DNA of 64,000 nucleotides from Streptomyces sp. CBMA152 (lineage in GTDB: Bacteria; Actinomycetota; Actinomycetes; Streptomycetales; Streptomycetaceae), in assembly GCF_014596475.1 (NCBI RefSeq), contig NZ_MECJ01000001.1, forward strand, positions 140,168 to 204,167. Reading direction: 5' to 3'. Position numbers and translations under genes: made by a program. Each line of letters opens with the position of its first letter. The stretch's first letter is position 1. The notes beneath the pieces were generated by a model. That model was not told where the DNA came from and made no database searches. It was given only the letters and a program-made list of their open reading frames with translations. This document shows, piece by piece, positions 14,579-23,515 of this stretch.

Positions 14579-15529
14579 TCAGGTCTTGGCGAGGATGTCG
14601 ATCGAGAAGACCATGGTCGAGTTGGCCGGGATGCCCGACTGCTCCTTGTCGCCCAGGCCCTGGTCCGGCGGGATCACCAGCATGATCCGGCTGCCGACCT
14701 TCTTGCCGATCAGACCGGCCTTGAGGCCCTTGAGGGTGAGGTTCGGCAGCGCGAACGTCTGGGTCTTGCCCTGGTCGTAGGTGCTGTCGAACTTCTTGCT
14801 GTCCTTCCACAGGAAGCCCTCGTACGCGAGCACCAGGCTGTCCGTGTCCTTCACCACGTCCCCGTCGCCCTCCAGGACGTAGTTGGAGACGAGCTTCTTG
14901 GGCGCGTCGCCCTTGGGGATGGTCAGCGAGGGCGCCTTGCCGTCGGTGTTGGTGCCGACCTTCGGCAGGCTCGTGTCGTCCTGCGCGACCTCCTTGCCCT
15001 TGGCGGCGGTCGGGATCGTGGCCGACTTCACGATGTCGACGACGAAGACCAGCGTCGCGTTGGGCTTGATGTCGCCCTGGCCCTGCGCGCCGTAGCCGAG
15101 CTCCGGCGGAATGCCGATCTCCACACGGCTGCCGACCTTCTGGCCCTCCAGACCCTGGTCCCAGCCCTTGATGACCTGGCCGGCGCCGAGCGTGAGCGTG
15201 AACGGCTCCTTCCGGTCGAAGCTGTTGTCGAACGGCTTGTCCGAATCCCAGGCCTGGCCCAGGTAATTCACGGAGACGGCGTCGTTCTTCTTGAGCGGCG
15301 CGCCCTTGCCCTCGCTGATGACATTCACCTTGAGGGACTTGGTCGGGGTGCCGTCGCCCTTGGAGAGGGTCGGCTTCTCCCCGAACTTGGCGCCCGCGGT
15401 GATGGCGGGCAGTCCGTTCTTCATCGAAGCGGAGTCGGAGGTGGAGTCGGAGCCCTTGTTGTCGCTTCCACACGCGGCTGTCGCAAGCAACAGCAGGGGG
15501 ACGGCGAGCAGGCCGGCAAGTCGGCGCAC
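14579..15529 (-). CDS. FKBP-type peptidyl-prolyl isomerase lipoprotein, two FKBP domains
   Basis: A 316-residue exported isomerase. The GTG start at 15529 (GAGGA upstream) gives a lipoprotein signal MRRLAGLLAVPLLLLATAAC with the lipid-modified Cys at residue 20. The first FKBP domain (about residues 60-155) is canonical, with LGAGQVIKGWDQGLEGQKVG and the C-terminal LVFVVDIV. The second (about 205-315) is divergent: the usual VIKGWDQ segment reads LTLKGLKAGLIGKKVG, so it may have altered activity. It acts at the outer face of the membrane on exported proteins. It is followed by the cytosolic FKBP gene. Confidence 0.9.
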   Translation of the reverse strand: MRRLAGLLAVPLLLLATAACGSDNKGSDSTSDSASMKNGLPAITAGAKFGEKPTLSKGDGTPTKSLKVNVISEGKGAPLKKNDAVSVNYLGQAWDSDKPFDNSFDRKEPFTLTLGAGQVIKGWDQGLEGQKVGSRVEIGIPPELGYGAQGQGDIKPNATLVFVVDIVKSATIPTAAKGKEVAQDDTSLPKVGTNTDGKAPSLTIPKGDAPKKLVSNYVLEGDGDVVKDTDSLVLAYEGFLWKDSKKFDSTYDQGKTQTFALPNLTLKGLKAGLIGKKVGSRIMLVIPPDQGLGDKEQSGIPANSTMVFSIDILAKT

Positions 15530-15584
15530 GTGTTCCTCAGATCTCAGACGGCACAGTAGTTTGCCCGCCACTCTAAAGCGTGCG

Positions 15585-15617
15585 ACGGGCCCCGTACGAG
15601 GAACGTACGGGGCCCGT
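15585..15617 (-). terminator. Terminator of pafA
   Basis: ACGGGCCCCGTAC and GTACGGGGCCCGT form a perfect 13-bp stem with a 7-base loop, about 25 bases past the pafA stop. It separates pafA from the FKBP lipoprotein gene. Confidence 0.85.
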
Positions 15618-15642
15618 GTTCGCGTTGCTCAGTCACATCCGG

Positions 15643-17004
15643 TCACATACCGGCGATGAGCTTCTCCACCCGGTCGTCGACGGAACGGAAGGGGTCCTTG
15701 CACAGAACAGTGCGCTGCGCCTGGTCGTTGAGCTTCAGATGCACCCAGTCGACCGTGAAGTCCCGGCGCTGCTCCTGCGCCCGGCGGATGAAGTCGCCGC
15801 GCAGCCGGGCCCGAGTGGTCTGCGGGGGCACGGACTTGCCCTCGAAGATCTTCAGGTCGTTGCAGATCCGGGCGGCCTGTCCCTTCCTCTCCAGGAGGTA
15901 GTACAGCCCGCGCCGACGGTGGATGTCGTGGTACGCGAGGTCTATCTGGGCGACCCGCGGATGCGACATGGTCATGTTGTTCTTCGCCCGGTACCGCTCG
16001 ATGAGCTGGTACTTCATCACCCAGTCGATCTCGGTGCCGATCCGGTCGAGGTCCTCGGCCTCGATCGCGTCGAGCGTGCGGCCCCACAGCTCCAGGACCT
16101 GGTCGACGGTGCCGGTGCGGATGCCGCGGCGCTCCACGAAGTCCACGGCCTTCTCGTAGTACTCGCGCTGCACCTCAAGGGCGGAGGCCTCGCGTCCGCT
16201 GGCCAGGCGCACCTTGCGCTGGCCGGTGATGTCGTGCGAGACCTCGCGGATGGCCCGGATCGGGTTCTCCAGGGTGAGGTCGCGCATCACCGTGCCCGCC
16301 TCGATCATGCGCAGCACCAGGTCGGTGGCGCCGACCTTGAGCAGCATGGTCGTCTCGGACATGTTGGAGTCGCCGACGATCACATGCAGGCGCCGGTAGC
16401 GCTCGGCGTCCGCGTGCGGCTCGTCCCGGGTGTTGATGATCGGACGGGAGCGGGTCGTCGCGGAGCTGACGCCCTCCCAGATGTGCTCGGCGCGCTGACT
16501 GACGCAGTAGACCGCGCCACGCGGGGTCTGCAGGACTTTGCCCGCGCCGCAGATCAGCTGACGGGTGACCAGGAACGGGATGAGAATGTCCGCGAGCCGG
16601 GAGAACTCACCGTGCCGGGCCACGAGATAGTTCTCATGGCAACCGTAGGAGTTTCCCGCCGAATCGGTGTTGTTCTTGAAGAGATAGACGTCGCCCGCGA
16701 TTCCCTCCTCGTGCAGGCGGCGCTCGGCGTCGACGAGCAGGCCTTCGAGAATGCGCTCGCCCGCCTTGTCGTGGGTGACCAGCTCGGTCACGTTGTCGCA
16801 CTCGGGTGTTGCGTATTCCGGATGCGAACCCACGTCGAGGTAGAGGCGGGCGCCGTTCCGCAGGAACACGTTGCTGCTGCGGCCCCATGACACAACACGG
16901 CGGAAGAGGTAGCGCGCCACTTCGTCAGGAGACAGTCGGCGCTGTCCCCTGAACGTGCACGTGACGCCGTACTCGTTCTCCAGCCCGAAAATGCGGCGGT
17001 CCAT
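15643..17004 (-). CDS. pafA: Pup--protein ligase PafA
   Basis: A 453-residue glutamine-synthetase-fold ligase that uses ATP to join the C-terminal Glu of Pup to lysines of target proteins, marking them for the proteasome. The start [18 protein letters not shown] carries the metal-binding Glu residues, and [16 protein letters not shown] contains the catalytic Asp57. [22 protein letters not shown] and [24 protein letters not shown] are nucleotide- and metal-site motifs shared with Dop. It lacks the extra loop after residue 40 seen in Dop. Its ATG is 24 bases after an MFS transporter gene on the same strand, so readthrough is possible. Confidence 0.97.
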   Translation of the reverse strand: MDRRIFGLENEYGVTCTFRGQRRLSPDEVARYLFRRVVSWGRSSNVFLRNGARLYLDVGSHPEYATPECDNVTELVTHDKAGERILEGLLVDAERRLHEEGIAGDVYLFKNNTDSAGNSYGCHENYLVARHGEFSRLADILIPFLVTRQLICGAGKVLQTPRGAVYCVSQRAEHIWEGVSSATTRSRPIINTRDEPHADAERYRRLHVIVGDSNMSETTMLLKVGATDLVLRMIEAGTVMRDLTLENPIRAIREVSHDITGQRKVRLASGREASALEVQREYYEKAVDFVERRGIRTGTVDQVLELWGRTLDAIEAEDLDRIGTEIDWVMKYQLIERYRAKNNMTMSHPRVAQIDLAYHDIHRRRGLYYLLERKGQAARICNDLKIFEGKSVPPQTTRARLRGDFIRRAQEQRRDFTVDWVHLKLNDQAQRTVLCKDPFRSVDDRVEKLIAGM

Positions 17005-17028
17005 GACTGAACATTACGCCCGATGCCC

Positions 17029-18273
17029 TCAGCTGAAACCGGGTTCGACAGCACGGGTTGGATCATTTTCGGCAACGCCCACGACGCTTTGTGTACGCCC
17101 GTCAGCTGCGAGGACCCGCTGGGTCGCGAGCAGTACGAGCAGGGCGGCCGCCCCGCCCGCTCCCGCGACGGCGAAGCTCGCGGCGCTGCCGCCGAGTTCG
17201 ACGGCGGGCCCGGCCACCGCCGTACCGAGCGCGGTGCCGACCCCGAACGCGGTCACCAGCCAGGAGAACGCCTCGGTCACGGTGCCGCGCGGGGCGTGCC
17301 GGTCCACCACGATGAACGCGCAGGCGATGCACGGCGCGAGGAAGACGCCGGAGAGCATCGTCAGCGCCGCCATCGCCGGAACTCCCGGCACCAGCATCAG
17401 CGGCAGATAGCCGACAGCGAGCAGCGCGACGAGCGATTTCAGCCGTTTTTCGGGAGTTCCGGACCACTGGCGTGCCCCGTACACCAGACCGCCGAGCAGC
17501 GCACCCAGACCGTTGGCCGCCATCAGCCAGCCGTAGATCGACTCCCGGCCGTGGTCGTCGGCGTAGGCGGACGCGGCCACGATGATCGCGCCGAGCGCGA
17601 GCCCGACGAAGAAGAACGACCCGAGGAGCGCGAGCAGCCCCTTCGAGCGCAGCGCGCCCAGCCAGTGCGCCTCGCGCGGCGCCGAGCGCCAGGCGCGGGA
17701 CGGCTGCGACAGGACCACCGAGAGCGCGCCGAGCACGCCCAGCGCGTTGATCGCCAGCAGGGCGGTCGCGGGCGACCACAGGGCGATGCCGAGGGTGACG
17801 AGCAGCGGGCCGACCGTGAACATGACCTCCTGGGCTATCGCGTCCATCGCGTACGCGGTGTGGACCTGCTCCTCACGGGTCAGGACGCTGGGCCACAGCG
17901 CCCGCAGGCCGCCTTCCAGGGGCGGGGTGCAGAAACCGGCGACGAGCATCGCGGCATACGCCACCGCCACCGGCTCGATGCCGACGAACGCGAGGACTGC
18001 CATGCCGAGCGCGCTGGCCAGCGACGCCGGAAGCATCACCCTGGGCTGCCCGTACAGGTCGACGGCCCGCCCGAGCAGCGGCTGCCCGGCCGCCGTCGCG
18101 AGCCCGTACACCGCCGTCAGGGCGCCCGCGAGCGAGTAGCTGCCGCCCTCGGCGCGCACGAACAGGACCACCGCGATGGCGGCGGTGGCGTTGGGCAGCC
18201 GCCCCGTCAGTGTCCCGACGAGCAGCCGGGCGGCGTGCCGCGTCCGGAGGATCTCCAGATATCCCGCCGCCAT
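17029..18273 (-). CDS. MFS transporter
   Basis: A 414-residue major facilitator with about 12 membrane spans and the loop 2-3 motif GQPLLGRAVDLYGQPRVML. The central cytoplasmic loop (SQPSRAWRSAPREAHWLGALRSKG) separates the two halves. It resembles sugar-efflux or drug-efflux MFS proteins, but the substrate is not identifiable. It is divergent from a LacI-type regulator with an inverted repeat in the shared promoter region, so that regulator probably controls it. It sits directly upstream of pafA, within the conserved Pup-proteasome region, as an apparent insertion. Confidence 0.88.
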   Translation of the reverse strand: MAAGYLEILRTRHAARLLVGTLTGRLPNATAAIAVVLFVRAEGGSYSLAGALTAVYGLATAAGQPLLGRAVDLYGQPRVMLPASLASALGMAVLAFVGIEPVAVAYAAMLVAGFCTPPLEGGLRALWPSVLTREEQVHTAYAMDAIAQEVMFTVGPLLVTLGIALWSPATALLAINALGVLGALSVVLSQPSRAWRSAPREAHWLGALRSKGLLALLGSFFFVGLALGAIIVAASAYADDHGRESIYGWLMAANGLGALLGGLVYGARQWSGTPEKRLKSLVALLAVGYLPLMLVPGVPAMAALTMLSGVFLAPCIACAFIVVDRHAPRGTVTEAFSWLVTAFGVGTALGTAVAGPAVELGGSAASFAVAGAGGAAALLVLLATQRVLAADGRTQSVVGVAENDPTRAVEPGFS

Positions 18274-18297
18274 GATCGCCCTTCGGTTGGATTAGTT

Positions 18298-18326
18298 GTA
18301 CGTATAACGTCCGAGGTCATACGTAC
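18298..18326. promoter_or_regulatory. Candidate LacI operator in the MFS/lacI divergent promoter
   Basis: GTACGTAT (18298-18305) and ATACGTAC (18319-18326) form a perfect inverted repeat with 13 bp between arms. It is about 25 bp from the MFS start and 93 bp from the LacI start. The position fits a shared operator for auto- and cross-regulation. Confidence 0.6.
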
Positions 18327-18418
18327 CATGTCGACATCCCCGGGGTCCACCCCGGAACGTTGGAGGATCGGGTTCGGCCCGGCACGGCCAGCCCGCCACG
18401 ACAGCCCCGGAGGCACCC

Positions 18419-19423
18419 GTGAGAACCCAGCCGACCAGCCGGGACGTCGCCCGCGCGGCAGGGGTCTCGCAGGCCACCGTCTCCCTCGTCCTCGGCGACA
18501 AATGGCGCGGCCGCGTCTCCGAACGCACCGCCGGGCTGGTCCGCGAGGCCGCCCGCGAACTCGGCTACCGGCCCAACCTCGCCGCCCGCAGCCTGCGCCT
18601 GGGCCGCACCAGGACCGCACTGCTGGTGGTCCCGGCGCTCACCAACGAGTTCTTCGCCCGCGTCTACTCCGGCGCCGCCCGCGTCGCCGCCGAACACGAC
18701 TTCGGCGTCGTGCTCTACCCCTCGCCCGACGGCATCGGCCGCGCCCGCGACCCCTTCGACTCCGCCCGGGCCGCACTCGACGGCGTCATCGCCTCCTCCA
18801 TGGCCGCCGACGCGCTCGCCGCCCTCCAGGGCACCGGCCTGCCCCTGGTCATGCTGGACAGCGACCCCGCCGAACCCGGCCCCGCCGCCCGCGTCAACCT
18901 CGACATCGCCGACGGCATACGGCAGGTGACGGACCATCTGCTGGGCCTGGGCCACCGCCGCTTCGTCCACCTCGCCTCGGTGGTCGACTCCTGGACCTTC
19001 GCCGTACGCGCCCGGGCTCTGACCGACGCCCTGCGCCACTCCCCCGACGCCGAGGTCCGCACCGTCCCCTCCGCGCTCACCGTCGACGCCGCCCGCCGGG
19101 CCACCGAACAGGCCCTCACCGCACCCGGCCCCCGCCCCACCGCGCTCATCTGCGACGACGACATCCTCGCCGCCGGAGCCTGCAAGGCCGCCCGCCGGCT
19201 GGGACTGCGCATCCCCGACGACATCTCGGTGGCCGGATTCGACGACCTCGCCCTCGCCACCGCCCTCGAACCCGAACTCACCACCGTCCAACTCCCCGCC
19301 GAACAGGTCGGAGAGCGGGGTATGGCCGCGCTCCTGGCCGTCCTCGAAGGCCGCGAGCCGGAGACGGGCGACCTGCCCGTCAGCCTCGTCGTACGCGGCT
19401 CCACGGCCCCGCCCGCGCTCTGA
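18419..19423 (+). CDS. LacI family transcriptional regulator
   Basis: A 334-residue repressor with the N-terminal LacI helix-turn-helix and hinge (TSRDVARAAGVSQATVSLVLGD and RVSERTAGLVREAARELGYRPNLAARSLR). A periplasmic-binding-protein-like sensor domain follows, with VVPALTNEFFARVYSGAARVAAEHDFGVVL, the conserved LICDDDILAAGACKAARRLG and ISVAGFDDLALATALEPELTTV. The GTG at 18419 gives a normal-length N-terminus. It is transcribed away from the MFS transporter, the likely target. The effector is probably a sugar or related small molecule, but this is inference. Confidence 0.92.
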   Translation: MRTQPTSRDVARAAGVSQATVSLVLGDKWRGRVSERTAGLVREAARELGYRPNLAARSLRLGRTRTALLVVPALTNEFFARVYSGAARVAAEHDFGVVLYPSPDGIGRARDPFDSARAALDGVIASSMAADALAALQGTGLPLVMLDSDPAEPGPAARVNLDIADGIRQVTDHLLGLGHRRFVHLASVVDSWTFAVRARALTDALRHSPDAEVRTVPSALTVDAARRATEQALTAPGPRPTALICDDDILAAGACKAARRLGLRIPDDISVAGFDDLALATALEPELTTVQLPAEQVGERGMAALLAVLEGREPETGDLPVSLVVRGSTAPPAL

Positions 19424-19430
19424 ACACGAA

Positions 19431-19470
19431 GGGCCCGCGCCCGCCGTACGAAACGGCGGGGCGCGGGCCC
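19431..19470. terminator. Terminator between lacI and prcA
   Basis: GGGCCCGCGCCCGCCGT and ACGGCGGGGCGCGGGCCC pair with a single bulged G around loop ACGAA. It starts eight bases after the lacI stop and also lies beyond the convergent prcA stop, so it can act both ways. Confidence 0.85.
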
Positions 19471-19512
19471 CTACGTCAACAGCGCGCCGGAGAGCGCCTG
19501 TTCAACGCATCA

Positions 19513-20268
19513 CTACTCGTCGTTCTCCTCGTTGTCCGACGGCACCTCGGTCGGCTCGGCGCTCGCTTCCTCGGTCTGCAGCAGCCGGGTCAGCTGACGG
19601 CCCACGATGCGCTTGAACTTCCGCTGCTGCGGCCGCGTACGGTCGAGGACCGCGACCTCAAGACGCTCCGCGGGGATCTCCCGCTCGGCACCGTTGGTCT
19701 GGTTCGACAGCGCCTGCACGGCCAGCTTCAACGCCTCCGCCAACGACATGCCGTCGCGGTGACGCTGATCCAGGAACGTGCCGATCTGCTCCGCGTTGCC
19801 GCCGACCGCGACCGAGCCGTGCTCGTCCACGATCGAACCGTCGTGGGGCAGCCGGTAGATCTGGTCCTCCTCCGGCGTGCTCCCGACCTCGGCGACGACC
19901 AGCTCCACCTCGTACGGCTTCTCGCCGACGCTGGAGAAGATGGTGCCCAGCGTCTGCGCGTACACGTTCGCCAGACCACGGGCCGTCACATCGTCACGGT
20001 CGTAGGTGTATCCACGCAGGTCCGCGTAGCGCACACCGCCGATCCGCAGGTTCTCGTACTCGTTGTACTTGCCGGCGGCCGCGAAGCCGATCCGGTCGTA
20101 GATCTCGCTGAACTTGTGCAGCGCGCGGGACGGGTTCTCACCGACGAAGACAATGCCGTCGGCGTACTGCAGCACGACCAGGCTGCGGCCGCGCGCGATG
20201 CCCTTGCGGGCGTACTCGGCACGGTCGGCCATGGCCTGCTGGGGTGAGACATAGAACGGCGTCGACAC
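19513..20268 (-). CDS. prcA: 20S proteasome alpha subunit PrcA
   Basis: A 251-residue alpha subunit that forms the outer rings of the bacterial 20S core particle and gates substrate entry. The N-terminal gating segment [27 protein letters not shown] is typical, followed by the proteasome fold ([54 protein letters not shown]). The catalytic Thr is absent, as expected for an alpha subunit. A charged C-terminal tail ([12 protein letters not shown]) is present. The GTG at 20268 is 63 bases after the prcB stop; both are transcribed together. Confidence 0.96.
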   Translation of the reverse strand: MSTPFYVSPQQAMADRAEYARKGIARGRSLVVLQYADGIVFVGENPSRALHKFSEIYDRIGFAAAGKYNEYENLRIGGVRYADLRGYTYDRDDVTARGLANVYAQTLGTIFSSVGEKPYEVELVVAEVGSTPEEDQIYRLPHDGSIVDEHGSVAVGGNAEQIGTFLDQRHRDGMSLAEALKLAVQALSNQTNGAEREIPAERLEVAVLDRTRPQQRKFKRIVGRQLTRLLQTEEASAEPTEVPSDNEENDE

Positions 20269-20331
20269 CGGCTATCCGTACCTTTCTGTCAGTGGCGGGG
20301 TCGTCATCATCGGGCCTCGGTCTCCGGGGCC

Positions 20332-21177
20332 TCAGAGCAGCGCGGCACGCGGGCCGTCGGGCTGCTCCAGACGACGCTCCAGGATCGAGCGGGCGATCTC
20401 GGAGGACTCCGCATCGGTCAGCCGTCGGAAGCCCTCGTCGCTGATGACGGTGACGATCGGATAGATCCGGCGGGCCACATCGGGACCACCGGTCGCCGAG
20501 TCGTCGTCCGCCGCGTCGTAGAGCGCCTGGACCACCAGGGTGGTGGTCTGCTGCTCGGTCAGATCGTCGCGGTAGAGCTTCTTCATCGAGCCCCGGGCGA
20601 AGATCGACCCGGAGCCGGTGGCGGCGAAGCCGTGCTCCTCGGAGCGGCCGCCGGTGACGTCGTACGAGAAGATCCGGCCCCGCTCGCGGTCCACGTCGTA
20701 CCCCGCGAAGAGCGGGACCACGGCCAGGCCCTGCATGGCCATGCCGAGGTTGCCGCGGATCATGGTGGAGAGCCGGTTGGCCTTGCCCTCCAGGGAGAGG
20801 GTGGCGCCCTCGACCTTCTCGAAGTGCTCCAGCTCCAGCTGGAAGAGCTTGACCATCTCCACGGCGAGACCGGCGGTGCCGGCGATGCCGACCGCCGAGT
20901 ACTCGTCGGCCGGGAAGACCTTCTCGATGTCGCGCTGGGCGATCATGTTGCCCATCGTCGCCCGGCGGTCACCGGCGAGCACGACGCCGCCGGGGAACGT
21001 GGCGGCGACGATGGTGGTGCCGTGCGGCGCCTCCACATGCCCCTGCACCGGCGGCAGGATCCGCTTGCCGGGCAGCATCTCCGGCGAGTGCTCGGACAGG
21101 AAGTCCATGAACGAGGACGAGCCCGGCGTCAGGAAGGCAGCTGGTAGACGCCCTGTGCCACGAGTGTTGGCTTCCAC
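20332..21177 (-). CDS. prcB: 20S proteasome beta subunit PrcB
   Basis: A 281-residue precursor of the catalytic beta subunit. The propeptide ends in EAPHG, and cleavage exposes Thr54 ([23 protein letters not shown]) as the nucleophile; the general-base Lys and Asp lie in GDRRAT and downstream motifs. The propeptide of 53 residues is removed on core assembly. The GTG at 21177 is preceded by GGAGGG at ideal spacing; longer open frames upstream lack a ribosome site. It precedes prcA in the order dop-pup-prcB-prcA. Confidence 0.96.
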   Translation of the reverse strand: MEANTRGTGRLPAAFLTPGSSSFMDFLSEHSPEMLPGKRILPPVQGHVEAPHGTTIVAATFPGGVVLAGDRRATMGNMIAQRDIEKVFPADEYSAVGIAGTAGLAVEMVKLFQLELEHFEKVEGATLSLEGKANRLSTMIRGNLGMAMQGLAVVPLFAGYDVDRERGRIFSYDVTGGRSEEHGFAATGSGSIFARGSMKKLYRDDLTEQQTTTLVVQALYDAADDDSATGGPDVARRIYPIVTVISDEGFRRLTDAESSEIARSILERRLEQPDGPRAALL

Positions 21178-21408
21178 GAGTTTCCCTCCAGGTAGGCGGC
21201 AGCCCGACGAACTGTGTCGGGATCGTCTCCCAACTTGCCGATGGCCGAATTGCAGTTGAAGCACCGTACGCCAGGACCTTACCCGTCCCGTGGCGGTGAT
21301 CCACATGAACGGCGAGGGCAGAAAGGCGGGTTGGGCACACCGGGTGCCGCCCCGCGGAAGGGAACCGTCGTTCCCTCACACACACCCCCCGCCGTTCACA
21401 TCCGTGGA

Positions 21409-21627
21409 CTACTGTCCACCCTTCTGAACGAAGGAGCGCACGAAGTCCTCCGCGTTCTCCTCCAGGACGTCGTCGATCTCGTCCAGCACCGAGTCGACAT
21501 CGTCGGACAGCTTCTCGTGCCGTTCCTTCAGGTCGTCCGAAGCCTGTGCGTCCTGGGCCTGCTCCTCGACCTCCTCGGTCGAGCGCGTGGCCTTCTGCTG
21601 TCCGCCGCCGGTGTCCTTGGTCGCCAT
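21409..21627 (-). CDS. pup: Prokaryotic ubiquitin-like protein Pup
   Basis: A 72-residue intrinsically disordered, acidic protein ending in GGQ. Dop deamidates the C-terminal Gln to Glu, and PafA then couples it to substrate lysines. The central helix-forming segment (DLKERHEKLSDDVDSVLDEIDDVLEENAEDFVRSF) is the region bound by the ARC coiled coil. The ATG at 21627 is preceded by GGTGAGG. It lies about 130 bases downstream of dop, with two hairpins between the genes, and about 230 bases upstream of prcB. Confidence 0.97.
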   Translation of the reverse strand: MATKDTGGGQQKATRSTEEVEEQAQDAQASDDLKERHEKLSDDVDSVLDEIDDVLEENAEDFVRSFVQKGGQ

Positions 21628-21660
21628 CTACCTCACCCCGCTCGGTTCGATGTCCTTGAT

Positions 21661-21717
21661 CAGACCCTACAAGCAGGGTCTGACATCGGCCCCGCACTTG
21701 GTGGAACGTGCGGGGCC
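21661..21717 (-). other. Tandem hairpins between dop and pup
   Basis: GGCCCCGCAC/GTGCGGGGCC (21688-21717, 10 bp, 10-base loop) and CAGACCCT/AGGGTCTG (21661-21682, 8 bp, 6-base loop) lie in the 131-base gap between dop and pup. The first could terminate dop transcripts and the second lies about 34 bases before the pup start. They may set the ratio of dop to pup mRNA or mark a processing site. Function is inferred. Confidence 0.6.
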
Positions 21718-21758
21718 TACCTCTGTGTTTCCCACGCCGCCGAGTTTTCAGCCGCAGC

Positions 21759-23270
21759 TCAGCCGCCCGACAGCACCCGGACCAGATCCTCGGCCGTCCG
21801 GCACCGGTCAAGGAGCTCCTTGACGTGATTACGCGTTCCGCGAAGCGGTTCCAGGGTTGGGACGCGCTGGAGCGAGTCGCGGCCCGGCAGGTCGAAGATC
21901 ACCGAGTCCCAGGAGGCCGCGGCCACGTCGTCCGCGTACTGCTCCAGGCAGCGGCCGCGGAAGTACGCCCTGGTGTCCTCCGGGGGCTTCGTACCGGCCT
22001 CCAGGACCGCCGGCTCGTCGAGCAGGCGCTTCATCCTGCCGCGGGCCGCCAGGCGGTTGTAGAGGCCCTTCTCGGCCCGTACGTCGGCGTACTGGAGGTC
22101 GACGAGGTGCAGGCGCGCCGCGTCCCAGTCGAGGCCGTCGCGGCGGCGGTAGCCCTCCATCAGCTCCCGCTTGGCGATCCAGTCGAGCTCCCCGGCCAGG
22201 CTCATCGGGTCGGTCTCCAGCCGGCCGAGGACGTCCTCCCAGCGGGCGAGGACGTCCTTGGTCTGGTCGTCCGCGTCGGCCCCGAACCGCTCCTCCACGT
22301 ACTTGCGCGCGAGCTCGAAGTACTCCATCTGGAGTTGTACGGCGGTCAGTGTGCGGCCGCTGCGCAGCGTGACGAGATGGCGCAGGTCGGGGTCGTGCGA
22401 GACCTGGTGGAGCGTGCGTACGGGCTGGTCGACGGCGAGGTCGACGTTGATGAAGCCGTCCTCGATCATGGAGAGGACGAGCGCCGTCGTGCCCAGTTTC
22501 AGGTACGTGGAGATCTCCGAGAGGTTCGCGTCGCCGATGATCACGTGCAGGCGGCGGTACTTCTCGGCGTCGGCGTGCGGCTCGTCGCGGGTGTTGATGA
22601 TGGGCCGCTTCAGGGTGGTCTCCAGGCCCACCTCGACCTCGAAGTAGTCGGCGCGCTGGCTGATCTGGAAGCCGTGTTCGTGCCCGTCCTGGCCGATGCC
22701 GACGCGTCCGGCTCCGGTGATGACCTGGCGGGAGACGAAGAACGGGGTGAGGTGGCGCACGATGTCGGAGAACGGGGTCTCCCGCTTCATCAGGTAGTTC
22801 TCGTGCGTGCCGTAGGAGGCGCCCTTGTTGTCGGTGTTGTTCTTGTAGAGGTGGATCGGCTGGGCGCCGGGCAGTTGGGCGGCGCGTTCGGCCGCCTCGG
22901 CCATGATGCGCTCGCCCGCCTTGTCCCAGAGCACCGCGTCACGCGGGTTGGTGACTTCCGGTGAGCTGTACTCGGGGTGTGCGTGGTCGACGTAGAGCCG
23001 TGCCCCGTTGGTGAGGATGACGTTGGCGAGGCCGATGTCCTCGTCGGTGAGCTGGCTGGAGTCGGCGGCCTCGCGGGCGAGGTCGAAGCCGCGGGCGTCC
23101 CGCAGCGGGTTCTCCTCTTCGAAGTCCCAGCGGGCGCGGCGCGCCCGGTGCATCGCCGCCGCGTAGGCGTTGACGATCTGGGACGAGGTGAGCATGGCAT
23201 TGGCATTGGGGTGGCCGGGGACGGAGATGCCGTACTCCGTCTCGATGCCCATTACTCGCCGTACGGTCAT
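21759..23270 (-). CDS. dop: Pup deamidase/depupylase Dop
   Basis: A 503-residue homologue of PafA that deamidates the C-terminal Gln of Pup and also removes Pup from substrates. The N-terminus [26 protein letters not shown] carries the nucleotide-site Glu residues. A Dop-specific insertion ([24 protein letters not shown], about residues 49-72) precedes [15 protein letters not shown] with the catalytic Asp95. [22 protein letters not shown] and [24 protein letters not shown] are shared with PafA. It lies downstream of arc across a 245-base gap that holds the arc terminator. Confidence 0.97.
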   Translation of the reverse strand: MTVRRVMGIETEYGISVPGHPNANAMLTSSQIVNAYAAAMHRARRARWDFEEENPLRDARGFDLAREAADSSQLTDEDIGLANVILTNGARLYVDHAHPEYSSPEVTNPRDAVLWDKAGERIMAEAAERAAQLPGAQPIHLYKNNTDNKGASYGTHENYLMKRETPFSDIVRHLTPFFVSRQVITGAGRVGIGQDGHEHGFQISQRADYFEVEVGLETTLKRPIINTRDEPHADAEKYRRLHVIIGDANLSEISTYLKLGTTALVLSMIEDGFINVDLAVDQPVRTLHQVSHDPDLRHLVTLRSGRTLTAVQLQMEYFELARKYVEERFGADADDQTKDVLARWEDVLGRLETDPMSLAGELDWIAKRELMEGYRRRDGLDWDAARLHLVDLQYADVRAEKGLYNRLAARGRMKRLLDEPAVLEAGTKPPEDTRAYFRGRCLEQYADDVAAASWDSVIFDLPGRDSLQRVPTLEPLRGTRNHVKELLDRCRTAEDLVRVLSGG

Positions 23271-23472
23271 GCGGCCCTCCTTGCCCGGCGGCGCTCCCCT
23301 CCGGGAGCGGCGCTCAAGTACCGCTGTTTCTCCGGTGCGTGTGCGGTGCCCGTCCCCGCACTGCGCGACTCGGCGGTACGGAAGAGCCTAGAACGCCTTT
23401 GCGCTGGTGGGGAGATCAATTCCGTCATTGCTCTTGGTCTGTCTGTGGCCTGTTTTCGGCCGGAAAAGCAGT

Positions 23473-23506
23473 CGGCTGCGGATGCCCGGTCGGGCACCCG
23501 CAGCCG
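23473..23506 (-). terminator. Terminator of arc
   Basis: CGGCTGCGG-A-TGCCCG and CGGGCA-C-CCGCAGCCG pair over 15 bp with one A.C mismatch and a very tight two-base loop. The minus strand continues with a CTTTTC tract. It begins ten bases after the arc stop codon and separates arc from dop. Confidence 0.85.
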
Positions 23507-23515
23507 CCCTGTGTT

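Noticed and set aside
13039..15529. pafB/pafC and the two FKBP genes as products of frameshift or a broken gene
   Set aside because: Each pair is full length with its own start and ribosome site; they are paralogues, not fragments.
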